A stretch of 64,000 nucleotides of DNA from Mugil cephalus (GCF_022458985.1 NC_061786.1:19846974-19910973); one strand, 5' to 3'. Shown: positions 10,772-22,042, counted from the first letter of the stretch. Numbers and translations are program-made. The notes: generated by a model from the sequence alone, not told the origin.

Positions 10772-11254
10772 ATGACTTCAGGCGTCATCACCTCGACTTT
10801 CTTTATTCTCTGGGTTGCAGGTAAAGTTAATATCCATCAACACATTCTGGCTTTTCAATCAAATTATATCTGTTTAACATTTTCTTCATTTCATCCAGAC
10901 TGATAAAACAATTTAACAAATACATTTATCATGTTTTCTCCTCTCTGTGTTCCAGGTGTTTCTGAGTCTGTACTGATCGACCAGTGGCCTCGCTACATCT
11001 CCGCCGCTCCCAACACTGGTGTAGAAATGTACTGTTACCAGAACGAAACAGATCATCAATACATGTACTGGTACAAACAACAGAAAGGAAAAGCTCTGGA
11101 GCTCGTTGTGTCTCTGGTAGCTGGCGGTCCAACCTACGAAGACGGATTCAAATCAGGATATAAGGCAGAGACGGTACAAGTGAAGAAGTCGTCCCTGACA
11201 ATCTCTAGCGTTCAGAGGAAAGACGAGGCTGTTTATCTGTGTGCTGCTAGTTTA
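10772..11254 (+). CDS. TRBV: TRBV gene V10 (family A, copy 3)
   Basis: Leader exon 10772-10820, V exon 10956-11254. CDR1/FR2 as in V9 (DHQYMYWYKQQ); CDR2 LVAGGPTYED. Heptamer CACGGTG 11255-11261, 23-bp spacer, nonamer ACAAAAACA 11285-11293. Lies 1.53 kb after V9, in step with the tandem array. Open frame. Confidence 0.93.
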
Positions 11255-11374
11255 CACGGTGCTGTGGCAGATCCCACCACTGTGACAAAAACATCCTTTA
11301 TTGTTCTGACACCTGACTCGCATGTAATGATATTCAAAGGAAGAAATAAAACCACAGTGAGGAGAAGATATCGA

Positions 11375-11915
11375 TGCTAGGAAGCACCATTTATTTATAG
11401 AGGCTAGAAAGGTAGGAAGAGCTACAATTAACTACGAGATTTGGAAGCTAGGAAGATCCATTAGCTGGGAAGTTAGGATGCTAGGTGAGGCTACTATTAA
11501 CTGGGGGGCTATAAAGCTAGTGAGAGTTACTAGAAGTAGCTACTTTTAGCTGTAACTGAAAATATCATTAGCTGGAAGGCTAGGCCAATAAGAGTAGCTA
11601 CCGCTATGTTGGAGACTAGGAAGCCTAATCTAATTATCTAAATAGCTAATCTACATAACTGGGAGGCTAGGAAGCCTAATCTACATAACTGGGAGGCTAG
11701 GAAGTTAGGAAGAGCGACTATTAGCTAGGTTGAGCAGACGTCCTCTTTTTGAGACCTAAGAATGTGTCAACTTTAAAACTTTGAAAAAATTTCACCTTAT
11801 ATTAGATCGGTACAAAATAAGCTAGGATGAGCTATTAGCTTAGAGGTTAGAAAGAGTGAAGTAGCTGTGAGGGTAGGAAGGTAGGAGGAGCTACTGTTAG
11901 TCGGGAGGAGCAATA
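11375..11915. repeat. Degenerate minisatellite, array 3
   Basis: Same unit family as arrays 1 and 2. The CAGACGTCCTCTTTTTGAG insert (about 11736-11815) is shorter here than in the arrays on either side, consistent with an internal deletion in this copy. Confidence 0.7.
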
Positions 11916-12126
11916 TTTGCATGTGGGAAAGAATTAAGCTGTGTGTAAGGATCCAAATACTGTAAGGAGTCATAAAAAGAAAATATTAGACTGTCGAATC
12001 ACCGTCTCCTTTCAGGACGTCTTTACTTTGGCCTGTTTACAGCAACAGAGACACTAACGTCATTTCCTCCCTACAGATATCGAGTGTCGTCTGACTGTAC
12101 ATCCTTTCATTTAGTCTCAAATCAAA

Positions 12127-12609
12127 ATGACTTCAGGCGTCATCACCTCGACTTTCTTTATTCTCTGGGTTGCAGGTAAAGTTAATATCCATCAACACAT
12201 TCTGGCTTTTCAATCAAAATATGTCTGTTTAACATTTTCTTCATTTCATCCAGACTGATAAAACAATTTAACAAATATATTTATCATGTTTTCTCCTCTC
12301 TGTGTTCCAGGTGTTTCTGAGTCTGTACTGATCGACCAGTGGCCTCGCTACATCTCCGTCGCTCCCAACACTGGTGTAGAAATGTACTGTTACCAGAACG
12401 AAACAAATCATCAATACATGTACTGGTACAAACAACAGAAAGGAAAAGCTCTGGAGCTTGTTGTGTCTCTGGCAGTTGGCAGTCCAACCTATGAAGAAGG
12501 ATTCAAATCAGGATATAAGGCAGAGACGGTACAAGTGAAGAAGTCGTCCCTGACAATCTCTAGCGTTCAGAGGAAAGACGAGGCTGTTTATCTGTGTGCT
12601 GCTAGTTTA
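12127..12609 (+). CDS. TRBV: TRBV gene V11 (family A, copy 4)
   Basis: Leader exon 12127-12175, V exon 12311-12609. CDR1 differs by D to N (ETNHQYMYWYKQQ), and CDR2 is LAVGSPTYEE, closer to V1. Heptamer CACGGTG 12610-12616, spacer 23 bp, nonamer ACAAAAACA 12640-12648. Open frame. The mosaic of V1-like and V10-like positions suggests sequence exchange among family A copies. Confidence 0.93.
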
Positions 12610-12729
12610 CACGGTGCTGTGGCAGACCCCACCACTGTGACAAAAACATCCTTTATTGTTCTGACACCTGACTCGCATGTAATGATATTCAAAGGAAGAA
12701 ATAAAACCACAGTGAGGAGAAGATATCGA

Positions 12730-13395
12730 TGCTAGGAAGCACCATTTATTTATAGAGGCTAGAAAGGTAGGAAGAGCTACTATTAACTAAGAGGCTATGA
12801 AACTAAGAAGATCCATTAGCTGGGAAGTTAGGATGCTAGGTGAGGCTACTATTAACTGGGGGGCTATAAAGCTAGTGAGAGTTACTAGAAATAGCTACTT
12901 TTAGCTGTAACTGAAAATATCATTAGCTGGAAGGCTAGGCCAATAAGAGTAGCTACCGCTATGTTGGAGACTAGGAAGCCTAATCTAATTATCTAAATAG
13001 CTAATCTACATAACTGGGAGGCTAGGAAGCTAGGAAGAGCGACTATTAGCTAGGATGAGCAGACGTCCTCTTTTTGAGACTTAAGAATGTGTCAAACTCA
13101 AAACTTTGAAACGATTTCAAACTTGTCCAAGATTTTGTTGTATTAGTGTCTCAAGCTTGATTACGTCGAATTTGCATTTCTCTGTAGGGTCCTTTTATTT
13201 ACAAACTCAAATATGGTCACCTTATATTAGATCGGTACAAAATAAGCTAGGAAGAGCTACTATTAGCTGGGAGGGGAGGAAACCAAGAGAAGCCAATAGC
13301 TTGGAGGCAATGAAATGTGGATGAGCTATTAGCTTGGAGGTTAGAAATAGTGAAGTAGCTGTGAGGGTAGGAAGGTAGGAGGAGCTACTGTTACC
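12730..13395. repeat. Degenerate minisatellite, array 4
   Basis: Same GCTAGGAAG-type repeats as arrays 1-3, with the full-length CAGACGTCCTCTTTTTGAG insert at about 13060-13225. It ends at the promoter of V12. A 72-codon ORF in this stretch is a by-product of the repeats. Confidence 0.7.
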
Positions 13396-13620
13396 TGGGA
13401 GGAGTTGAATTTACATGTGGGAAAGAATTAAGAAGCATGTAAGGATCCGAATACTGTAAGGAGTCATAAAAAGAAAATATTAGACTGTAGAATCACCGTC
13501 TCCTTTCAGGACGTCTTTACTTTGGCCTGTTTACAGCAGCAGAGACACTAACGTCATTTCCTCCCTACAGATATCGAGTGTTGTCTGACTGTACATCCTT
13601 TCATTTAGTCTCAAATCAAA

Positions 13621-14103
13621 ATGACTTCAGGCGTCATCACCTCGACTTTCTTTATTCTCTGGGTTGCAGGTAAAGTTAATATCCATCAACACATTCTGAC
13701 TTTCCAATCAAATTATGTCTGTTTAATATTTTCTTCATTTCATCCAGACTGATAAAACAATTTAACAAATACATTTATCATGTTTTCTCCTCTCTGTGTT
13801 CCAGGTGTTTCTGAGTCTGTACTGATCGACCAGTGGCCTCGCTACATCTCCGCCGCTCCCAACACTGGTGTAGAAATGCACTGTTACCAGAACGAAACAG
13901 ATCATCAATACATGTACTGGTACAAACAACAGAAAGGAAAAGCTCTGGAGCTCGTTGTGTATCTGGTAGCTGGTGGTCCTACCTACGAAGACAGATTCAA
14001 ATCAGGATATAAGGCAGAGACGGTACAAGTGAAGAAGTCGTCCCTGACAATCTCTAGCGTTCAGAGGAAAGACGAGGCTGTTTATCTGTGTGCTGCTAGT
14101 TTA
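13621..14103 (+). CDS. TRBV: TRBV gene V12 (family A, copy 5)
   Basis: Leader exon 13621-13669, V exon 13805-14103; CDR2 LVAGGPTYEDRF. It is the only family A member with a consensus heptamer, CACAGTG 14104-14110; spacer 23 bp, nonamer ACAAAAACA 14134-14142. The sequence after it matches the flank of V1, not of V9-V11, so V12-V13-V14 is the second copy of the V1-V2-V3 block. Open frame. Confidence 0.93.
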
Positions 14104-14520
14104 CACAGTGCTGTGGCAGACCCCACCACTGTGACAAAAACATCCTTTATTGTTCTGACACCTGACTGACACATAATAATATTCAAAGGAAGAAACAAAA
14201 CCACACTGAGGAGGAGATATCGACGGATTAAACTATACACGTTGTTTAACTTCTGTTGAGAGAAGGAAATTATTTGAAAAGGTAATGAACAGCTTAAATG
14301 AAATAAATAAATTAAATAATAAATAAAGTAGTAAATGAATGAATTTACCAAAACATGCTGCGTTTGTGATTTCCCAACAATCAAACATTTGCATATGACT
14401 GTCCTAAACAGATCAAACCAATAGGTGGAGACAAAACACAGTGCAGCGCAGCAACGCCCTCCCTCTACACCTTGAACTTCTTTTTTCTTCCGACAACATT
14501 TTTGGCATCAGTGCTCGACA

Positions 14521-14959
14521 ATGTCTTCACGAGTGCAGACCTGTGTTTTTCTCTTCGCCTTGTTCTCATGTAAGATCTTTATTTTCATACTGTACTTGCT
14601 CAACGATCATTTTTTAACACAAATCCTGCACTAATTGACTGCTGCTGTTTTTTTCTCCACAGGTCAGGTGGGCGCTGTGACATTTCAACAATCTCCTCCT
14701 CAGATAGTGAAGGAGAACAGCGAGGTCCACATTAACTGCAGCCACGATGACACTAACCTCATTGTAATGCTCTGGTATCAGCAAACAAGGGGCAGCACGT
14801 CCATGACCCTCATTGGGTACGGGTACCAGGGCTCCCCGAACTACGAGGGCACATTTAAGGAGCAGTTTGAGATGACGAGAGAAAGCGCAATAAAAGGAGC
14901 TCTGGTTATAGGCAGAGCGAACCCGTCACACTCAGCTGTGTATTTCTGCGCAGCGAGCA
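14521..14959 (+). CDS. TRBV: TRBV gene V13 (family B, copy 2)
   Basis: Leader exon 14521-14569, V exon 14663-14959; near-identical to V2 (a few substitutions, e.g. NLIVMLWYQQ in CDR1/FR2). Heptamer CACAGTG 14960-14966, spacer 23 bp, nonamer ACGAAAACC 14990-14998. Open frame. The few differences from V2 point to a recent duplication or to conversion. Confidence 0.92.
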
Positions 14960-15088
14960 CACAGTGGCGTGGTTTAATGCCACTCCCACACGAAAACCTC
15001 TCCTCATGCTCCTCTCAATGACATGGATACATCTACACTTTTCTTCTTTTTGCAGGTTCTCACTGGAGCGGCAGCACAGACCTGGAAG

Positions 15089-15536
15089 ATGTCTCCAACT
15101 CTGATCGGATGTCTCCTCATCTTGTTTCCATGTATTGTTATTAAGTCCAATACAACAGATTCAAATTTATGATTACAAAATGTACTGAACTCCATTAACT
15201 GACTTTAACATTAACTTTAAATGTGTTTCTTACCCACAGATCAAGTTAAGAGTACGACGTTTCAAAAGTCTCATCCAAAGATAGTCAACCCCAAGGACAA
15301 GGTGGAATTTAGTTGCAGCCATGACAACAGTGATCTGAGCGTTATGCTCTGGTACCGGCAGAAAGGGGGCGGTCAGATCAACCTGATCGGATACAGCTAC
15401 TTTCCCAGCGATCCAGTTTATGAGAATGAGTTCCAGGCTCGGTTTCAGATGACGAGGAACAACATCCAAACGGGAGGTCTGATTATTCAAAGCGCGTCTC
15501 AGTCAGACTCAGCTGTGTATTTCTGTGCTGGCAGTA
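15089..15536 (+). CDS. TRBV: TRBV gene V14 (family C, copy 2)
   Basis: Leader exon 15089-15131, V exon 15240-15536. Compared with V3: TTFQKSHPKIV in FR1 and LWYRQKGGG in FR2. Ends YFCAGS. Heptamer CACAGTG 15537-15543, nonamer region ACCAAAAACC from 15567. As at V3, its ATG lies 90 bp beyond the V13 nonamer, with a TTTTCTTCTTTTTGCAG acceptor-like tract (ending about 15055) in between. Open frame. Confidence 0.9.
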
Positions 15537-15784
15537 CACAGTGATGTGGTCTAATGAGACCCCGTCACCAAAAACCTCACGCACATCGGGTAAACTGCCT
15601 CATTGTGAGAAAAACACTTTCAACATTCATCTCAGTTAAGACACAGGCAGAAGGGGTTAAATCGTTTTCTTAATCTGATGCGTACGTGCTTTCAGGGTTC
15701 TTGGTCCATTAATCTGTTTTGTTTTTTTTTGTTTTTAATTGTGGGTCAAATGTTTTGTCATATTATTGTTATATATTATTTATA

Positions 15785-17690
15785 ATTTTGTTGTTTTAAA
15801 GTCTTCTCTGTCTGCCTTGGGACTACGGCTGAAAATGAGCATTTGTGCTAAGTCTGCCGCATTTACACTGATGACTGATGCATCAATGTTGATTAATGTG
15901 CATTGTCCCAATTCAGTGAACTGATAATAATCACATAGTGTGCCATCATTGTGCTCTTATTATGAGCTAAACAGTTTTTAATCATTTCATAATTTCAATT
16001 ATTTAATTTACTTTTATGTTGTTATTAGTTAATTTATTTATTTATCCTTTAATATTCCGCTGGGTCGTAGCAGCAGTAGTTTTTTTGAACCAATCAGAGC
16101 TCTGTACACATGCTTGAGTAAATGCTGCATGTCATGTTATTAGAAAGCTAATTTTCTCCTGATTTCATTGATAAAAGTCATTATAGGATTCAATCAACCC
16201 AAAAACTTCGTATTTGTTTTTAACCGTGTGCCAACTTTGATTTCTCAGGAACAACACCACTTAGAGTGATTCTGACTTCTTGTCCTAAAGAGGAGTTTCC
16301 TCACAAAAAGGCTGGAATGATAAGAGGTCTTACACCTATTTTTCTTTTTACTACAGGATTCAAGAGTTATGTTTTTTTTTTTATGTGTACCTGAGCTACT
16401 GTGACCAAGTAATCTCCCTTGTGGATCGATAAAGTCTAAAGTGTCTTATTTCCTTTCATGCTAATCAAAAAATTAAGCAAACGCTCAAGTGCTGCACCTT
16501 CCAGCACTCGAAAACTGTTTTGGTTCCTATAGATAGTCTCCTGTTGTTCATATAACATGAGCCGGGTTTACATGGAGACTTTTTTCTCATTTCGATTGAA
16601 GGTTTCAGATCAACTGTTTACATGTGAGCCGTTCTATTCAGATCTGATGTTAACATGTACCACTACATTTAGCCATTTTACAGACGTGTGACAAACACAG
16701 ATCTAGAAGATGAAGGTCTCTCTTCTAATCCCCATGAAGTTTGTTTCTAAGGTGCTTCCTGCTGGACTGAAGGGGAGGAGAAGGCAAACAGAAGCCTGAG
16801 ATGTTTGCCCCCTTCAAAGACCAGAAACTTCTATGTGCTCTGTTTAGATGCCGTCATATTTAGGAAACGTCACAGACCGAACGGAGCCTGACTTAGTTCA
16901 GATTTTCATGACTTTGGATCAGTTTGAGAAAAGGAATATTCTACATCTGTTTGGGCCTGTTAATTTAGACTGAGCTGTTTATATGGAGCATATTTATTCT
17001 TATAAACCAAGTCTAATCGGAATATGGCTGCCTTCTGAGAGGGGAGGACCCGCCCCAAATGTTTTATATAAAACATTTTATTTTATATAAATGTGTCTAC
17101 TGGCCACTAATCCTGCAAAGAAGAATATAATATAAAGTATTATAGTATAGTATATAGTATAGTATTAAACGTGTAATGGGGGTAATGGGAAGATAACAGA
17201 GGATAAGAAAGCAACATAAGAACAAAATGAACTGATTAAATAACAGAAATGCATTAAATCTTCACATTAAAGCTGCAGAAATCAGAATATTTGCTTCATA
17301 TACGACTTAAACTTTAAAATATTGCTTCTGCTGATTGAGTCATTACTTTAGAGTTAATCATGAATCATGTCAAATGCAGTTTTATTTATTTTTCAATTGA
17401 ATGTCAGAAGGATTCATTTGTAGTTGTATTAAATTTACATTAATATTAATATATTAAACATATTTGTGTCACAACAGCTTCTTCCTATAAATTCATTATC
17501 TTTTATTCTTATGATTAATTATCAGAGTTATAAGTCTACGTTTAAGGTAATCATCCTAATCACAGTGTAAATGCTGCTTTGAGTGTTTTCACTCTGACTA
17601 AAATACAATTTAAAAGGGAAATTATTAAAGTAGTGGAAGTTTACAACTAAGACAGAAACCTTCATATTTCATAGTCTTGTTTATAATTAG
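15785..17690. other. Intergenic, no gene seen
   Basis: AT-rich, past the right end of the V12-V14 duplication. Short local repeats only (for example TATAGTATAGTATATAGTAT at about 17143-17162). No coding or transposon signature that I can support. Confidence 0.5.
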
Positions 17691-17691
17691 C

Positions 17692-17777
17692 ACCTCATGT
17701 TTCTCTGAGGTCATCAGGTGATCATGTGACCTCATGTTTCTCTGAGGTCATCAGGTGATCATGTGACCTCATGTTTC
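17692..17777. repeat. 37-bp direct repeat, about 2.3 copies
   Basis: Two exact 37-bp units (17692-17728 and 17729-17765) and the start of a third. Each unit contains TCTCTGAGGTCATCAGGTGA (a nuclear-receptor-like AGGTCA and a CAGGTG E-box) and ATCATGTGACC. It lies 55-140 bp before the V15 ATG, where promoter elements are expected. Confidence 0.85.
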
Positions 17778-17831
17778 CTTGACTTTGTGAACAGACTGCG
17801 TTCCCCATCATTCTCCTGAACGCAGCTCATC

Positions 17832-18251
17832 ATGCTTGTCCTCTATCTGTCGCTCCTCCTACACACAGGTCGGTGCTGTGCTGTGTATTAACTGAATGAA
17901 TGAGTGAGTTTCCATCATATACACGCTCTGGTTTTTCCATTTTTGCATTTTAAACCTTCATATCCCACAGGTCTCTGCATTGTAGTTCTTCAGACTGGAG
18001 ATAAAATATCTCACGCTGGTGACCCCCTGACGCTGGAGTGCAGTCTGGGTGCAGGGTTCAGCATGAGCAGCCAAACCATGTACTGGTACCGTCAGAAACG
18101 CTCCGGAGCGCCGATAGAGTTTCTCATCAAAGAGTACGAGAAGACCGAGGGACACTTCCAGTCAACCATCAGAACGGGCGACAACTACTTCTCTCTTGAA
18201 GTTGCTAAGCTGACGGTGAATGACAGCAGCACCTACTACTGCGCTGCCAGT
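17832..18251 (+). CDS. TRBV: TRBV gene V15 (family H), nearest to D
   Basis: Leader exon 17832-17868 (MLVLYLSLLLHTG), V exon 17971-18251. The V region starts GLCIVVLQTGDKISHAGD, has TLECSLGAG and MYWYRQKRSGAP, and ends YYCAAS. It is shorter than the other Vs and clearly a different subgroup. Heptamer CACAGTG 18252-18258, spacer 23 bp, poor nonamer ACAAATATC 18282-18290. Open frame. It is the last V before D, 2.65 kb away; the weak nonamer may limit its use despite its closeness. Confidence 0.9.
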
Positions 18252-18290
18252 CACAGTGATACACACGGACCAGGCTGTCATACAAATATC

Positions 18291-20580
18291 AAGACAGATG
18301 GAAAGACAGGCGGGCAGGAAGGAGCTGTGGCTTCTTTCTTTCTTATATGACAGAGAACAAGCTGTTCCCAGACAGCAGGTAGTTAAGTAATAACAGTTTT
18401 AATGCTCTGATCTCACACCTTCTCCAGACGACCTTTAACCTCAGCTGAGCCAAATGCAGTCACATGTCTTCTCACCAATAGGAAACATTCATCCATTCAC
18501 TTAACTCCGTCCGGATTTAACTTTAGCACCTAAAATTCTAGAAAATGAAACAGAACTCGTACAAATGCTGCATCTCAACATCAACTAGTGATGTGAAATA
18601 TCGATACCTCCGATACCAGGTCTGTATGCTCTAAAACAGATTCTCAAATCAAAATATCGATACTTTAGATACTTCTTACTACTACTTAACAAACCTTGTG
18701 AAACACCTCAGGTTGAACCACAACACAGAACACGAGGCGTTTATGATGAGAAGGACAGAAGAGGAGAGAACAGGGTCAGAAATAAGATGCAAGTTTTCAT
18801 CTTATAGTAGTTCTTAATAGTTAAACAATTTATTTTAACGGTTTTATCATTTTACTTACGTATGATTGTTTCTCAGTTTGGTTTTTCTGTTGTTGTATTA
18901 TCTCGGCTATATAGTAAATGAGGCCACTACCTCAATATACTTCAGAGTTTAAGATAAATAAATAAATTACTCTGACGTCTTGTATTCTTTGTGACGCAAT
19001 GATTTGAAATGCACTACTTATTTTTAAGATTAATTGATTCATTGATTCATTCATTCAATTTAGAATCACCAGTTAACCTAACAAGCACAGTGTGAGGAAG
19101 CTGATGTGAGAGAAACAAAACAGAACAAGTCCACTTGAGGTTTTGTCTTTGTGATTGAAAAGCTTCCCAAACTATGCCCACAATTAGGATAAAAATGCAG
19201 CGACTGTTATATCAATGTTTGCAGAAAGTCCTTTTTTACTACAGAAACCAGACGGAACTAATGGGAAACTGAGCTGAACAAAAGTAAAGTGCTGCGGTGG
19301 TTTACAGTTTATCAACCTCCTTTCAGCCAGAGGCCGTTTGAATGATGGTGAAAAGTCTTGAAGAAAACTGGTCCTAGGCATTAAAATAAGTACTGAAAAA
19401 GAAAACATGCATGATGAGAGCTCATTAAAGATCCCAGAGCTGCCTCTGCGCAGCTCCATGACGCTTCTGCGCCACAGAGCTGATGTGTTGAGATAAACGA
19501 GCAGGTGGTAACACGGTTAGTGTTCATACTCTCATACGACTTGATTAGCCTGTAACAGAGTCTCATCTGAGTCACTCTGGGCTCAGGTCCACATCTTCTC
19601 CTATCATTTAATTCTGTGTAGCCAGATTTGATTGAAACTATGTCAACTTCATGAGGTTAGCATACACTGACCTCTACAGGGTTCATGTGGGATTACACTT
19701 TGATTAAAAGTAAGGTCAATATAAGTGTTGCTATTGCCAAGCTTTATCTTTTTCCATTTCCTCACGCTGTCAACATCAGTCCGTCCTCAGTTACTGCGTT
19801 ACTACTTTCATCTAATGATGAATGCTCCACCTCTCCATGGTCAAAGTCTTCATCAGAGGTCTCCTTCCACCACCTTCCAAATTACTCTACTTCCCTGCAG
19901 GGGCCCTATTCCACACAATGACCCTGCATGTTTGAGTTTCCTCAATAAATGCACTAACGTTATCTCTCCGTGTTGAAACCTAGTTTACTGACAATATCAA
20001 TTAAAGGACAGAGACATAAATGACACATACAATGTCAATGCATGTCAATTACTAAAGCTGAGCCTTTAATTAGCTATTATTTAATAAACCAAAAAAAAAA
20101 AGTGTCTGTTCGTAGAAATATAGAATCAATAAACTGGACAGATAAACAAAATCAAAGCAGATATTTAAAGGATGTTTCAGGAGCAGGTTGAAACACGTTT
20201 TGGTTTGTCCACTTGGGGGCAGAACGAGCTGTGAACTTAAAGTGACATATAGCATCTACCCTGCATACACACAACATTAGCATGCATTTAGGCGCTGCCT
20301 TTAGAGTTTTATGAAGAGCGTGATGACTTTAAAGCTGGAGCCATAAAACTAAAACAGTGACGATAAAGAGGTAAAAATGTTTCTTGTGCCCCCATCACTA
20401 TGACTGACTCCCTTCACTTTATACCAAGTCAGGTCTAAGTTGAATATTTAACCAGTGTAGCTTTAGCTTTCTCCAGACTTAAGATACATTTCAACTTTCA
20501 ATGGTGAAATTCTTTAATAGTTAAATAAAATAAATTAGTTTGAAACATTTAAAGGATCAACTATGTGTCTGTTTCGGGTG
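18291..20580. other. V15-D spacer, no gene seen
   Basis: No gene recognised. GATGTGAAATATCGATACCT with AAATATCGATACTTTAGATAC (about 18592-18672) resembles the ATCGATAC-rich ends of fish hAT-type elements, but I cannot find a matching second end. Small ORFs at 19184-19976 on both strands have no family character. Confidence 0.45.
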
Positions 20581-20599
20581 TCAGTCTCCATCTGGTGCT

Positions 20600-20897
20600 C
20601 TGCAAATGTTTCGTCTCCTCCCTGACGTCTGATTGGATGAAGAGGTGTGTGACCAGCAGACGTGTCACATCCTCTTGAGTCTCTCCAGCCAAACACAAAA
20701 CAAACCCCATCTTCCTCTTCCTCTCATCTTCTTTTCTTAGCTGCCACAGAAATAGCAGCAGTCAGGTCGGAGGCCGTTCCTCCATCACCCAGCCCGACCT
20801 GAACAGCTGCTCCCACAGACAGAGAGACAGAGATGGAGGCCGAGATACGGGGGAGCCGGGTGGGGGAGGGAAGGAGCGCGCAACGAAACAGGCACGA
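20600..20897 (+). promoter_or_regulatory. Candidate D-segment germline promoter
   Basis: The 300 bp before the D RSS hold clustered candidate sites: octamer-like TGCAAAT (20601-20607), CRE-like TGACGTCT (20623-20630), an inverted CCAAT box ATTGG (20632-20636), an ETS-like CACATCCT (20666-20673), and a G-rich stretch GGGAGCCGGGTGGGGGAGGG (20851-20870). In mammals a promoter lies directly 5' of the first TRBD and drives D-J accessibility. Function here is inferred from position and motifs only. Confidence 0.4.
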
Positions 20898-20925
20898 GGT
20901 TTTTGTGTGATGCTTTTTCATCGTG

Positions 20926-20937
20926 GGGACAGGGGGC
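20926..20937 (+). other. TRBD1: TRBD segment with 5' 12-RSS and 3' 23-RSS
   Basis: The core is GGGACAGGGGGC, the same 12 bases as mammalian TRBD1 as I know it. On the left: nonamer GGTTTTTGT 20898-20906, a 12-bp spacer, and heptamer CATCGTG 20919-20925 (two changes from CACTGTG). On the right: heptamer CACGGTG 20938-20944, a 23-bp spacer, and perfect nonamer ACAAAAACC 20968-20976. This layout fits the order D-to-J (23-RSS with the J 12-RSS) and then V-to-D (V 23-RSS with the D 12-RSS). It can be read in three frames, all glycine-rich or usable. It is the only D found. Confidence 0.93.
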
Positions 20938-21325
20938 CACGGTGATACAATCCAATAGAGCCGCCGTACAAAAACCTCCTCCCGTTCACTTCCATTGTGT
21001 AGAAGGCCGCATGCAGCTCGGGACGCTTTTTACAGCAGAAAATGAATGATGTGAAGGTGTGTAGGACGGTGGGACACTTTGACGGACAAAAGTGGATCAA
21101 GACAAAGGTTTTTATCTGGAAAAAAAGCTTTTAAAAAACTTCTACTTGACATGAGGAGCGTTTGGATTCTTCTTCAAGTCGCACTGACACAAACTAAAGT
21201 AGCTGAGACATGAAGTTCACCCTGTGAGTTTAAACGTTCTTCATTCTCTGGATTCATTCACCTCATCTGAACAGAACAATGATGGAGAGTTTTGGGACTT
21301 TTTGGTAGAGGAGGCTTTCAGCGTG

Positions 21326-21376
21326 ACACTGGAAGTGAAGCTCACTTTGGAAAAGGAACAAAACTCACTGTTCTGG
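21326..21376 (+). CDS. TRBJ: TRBJ segment J1
   Basis: Encodes TGSEAHFGKGTKLTVL and ends in a phase-1 donor (G|GTAAGT at 21377). FGKG is intact. The RSS is weak: heptamer CAGCGTG 21319-21325 and a T-rich nonamer region about 21297-21306. It is the first J after D. Intact coding part; recombination efficiency is doubtful. Confidence 0.82.
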
Positions 21377-21507
21377 GTAAGTAGGAGCTCTCACAACTTC
21401 ACTTCACTGTGTTAGACTGGAAACGATGGAAACGTTGGTAGAAAAGTGAGAGAAAAATCTTTAGTGGTGTGAAAATACAAGTATTGAGCTGAAGTCAGAG
21501 CACTGTG

Positions 21508-21559
21508 AACTACTACGATCCAGCTTACTTCGGCCAAGGAACCAGACTGACAGTTTTAG
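21508..21559 (+). CDS. TRBJ: TRBJ segment J2
   Basis: Encodes NYYDPAYFGQGTRLTVL; donor G|GTAAAT. Consensus heptamer CACTGTG 21501-21507. The nonamer position (about 21480-21488, AGTATTGAG) is far from GGTTTTTGT, but the TATTGAGCTGAAGTCA stretch recurs before J4, so these two J segments share an unusual signal. Confidence 0.9.
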
Positions 21560-21684
21560 GTAAATATTACACTTTAATGCTGTGTTTGTATTAATGCTAC
21601 ACTGGTTTAAGTCTCAGTAGTGACAGTAAAGAGTTTCTAGAGATAATTGTGATAATTGTTCATGATCAGTATGTTTCCACTGTG

Positions 21685-21736
21685 ACCAACAACTATCCTG
21701 CTTACTGTGGAAAAGGAACCAAACTGACTGTTCTAG
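21685..21736 (+). CDS. TRBJ: TRBJ segment J3, FGxG changed to CGKG
   Basis: Encodes TNNYPAYCGKGTKLTVL. The J phenylalanine is replaced by cysteine (TGT at 21706-21708). Heptamer CACTGTG 21678-21684 is consensus and the donor G|GTAAAT is intact. The phenylalanine begins the FGxG bulge that all other J segments here keep, so J3 chains may fold poorly or carry an extra free cysteine at the end of CDR3. Confidence 0.85.
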
Positions 21737-21898
21737 GTAAATATTATTATATAATTACTACATTTTGACTTTGGTTAAAAGCTCACAAATCAGTTCGCTG
21801 CCTTAGACTTGAAGTGATGGAGATGTTGGTGTGAAAGTGAAGGGCAAACCTTCGGATCCTAATTAGCTGAAATATTGAGCTGAAGTCAAAGCACTGTG

Positions 21899-21950
21899 AC
21901 CTACGGCGAGCCGGCTTACTTCGGCCCAGGAACCAAACTGACGGTTTTAG
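21899..21950 (+). CDS. TRBJ: TRBJ segment J4
   Basis: Encodes TYGEPAYFGPGTKLTVL; donor G|GTAAAT at 21951. Heptamer CACTGTG 21892-21898. The upstream TATTGAGCTGAAGTCA is shared with J2. Intact. Confidence 0.9.
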
Positions 21951-22042
21951 GTAAATATTTTACGTTAATGCAGCGTTTTCTTTCAGTAACAATATAAATT
22001 CAGTCAGAGAAGGAGTTTCATGCTCAGTATCTTTTCACTGTG

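Noticed and set aside
18592-18672. hAT element between V15 and D
   Set aside because: ATCGATAC-rich sequence resembles one element end, but no matching inverted end or target duplication was found.
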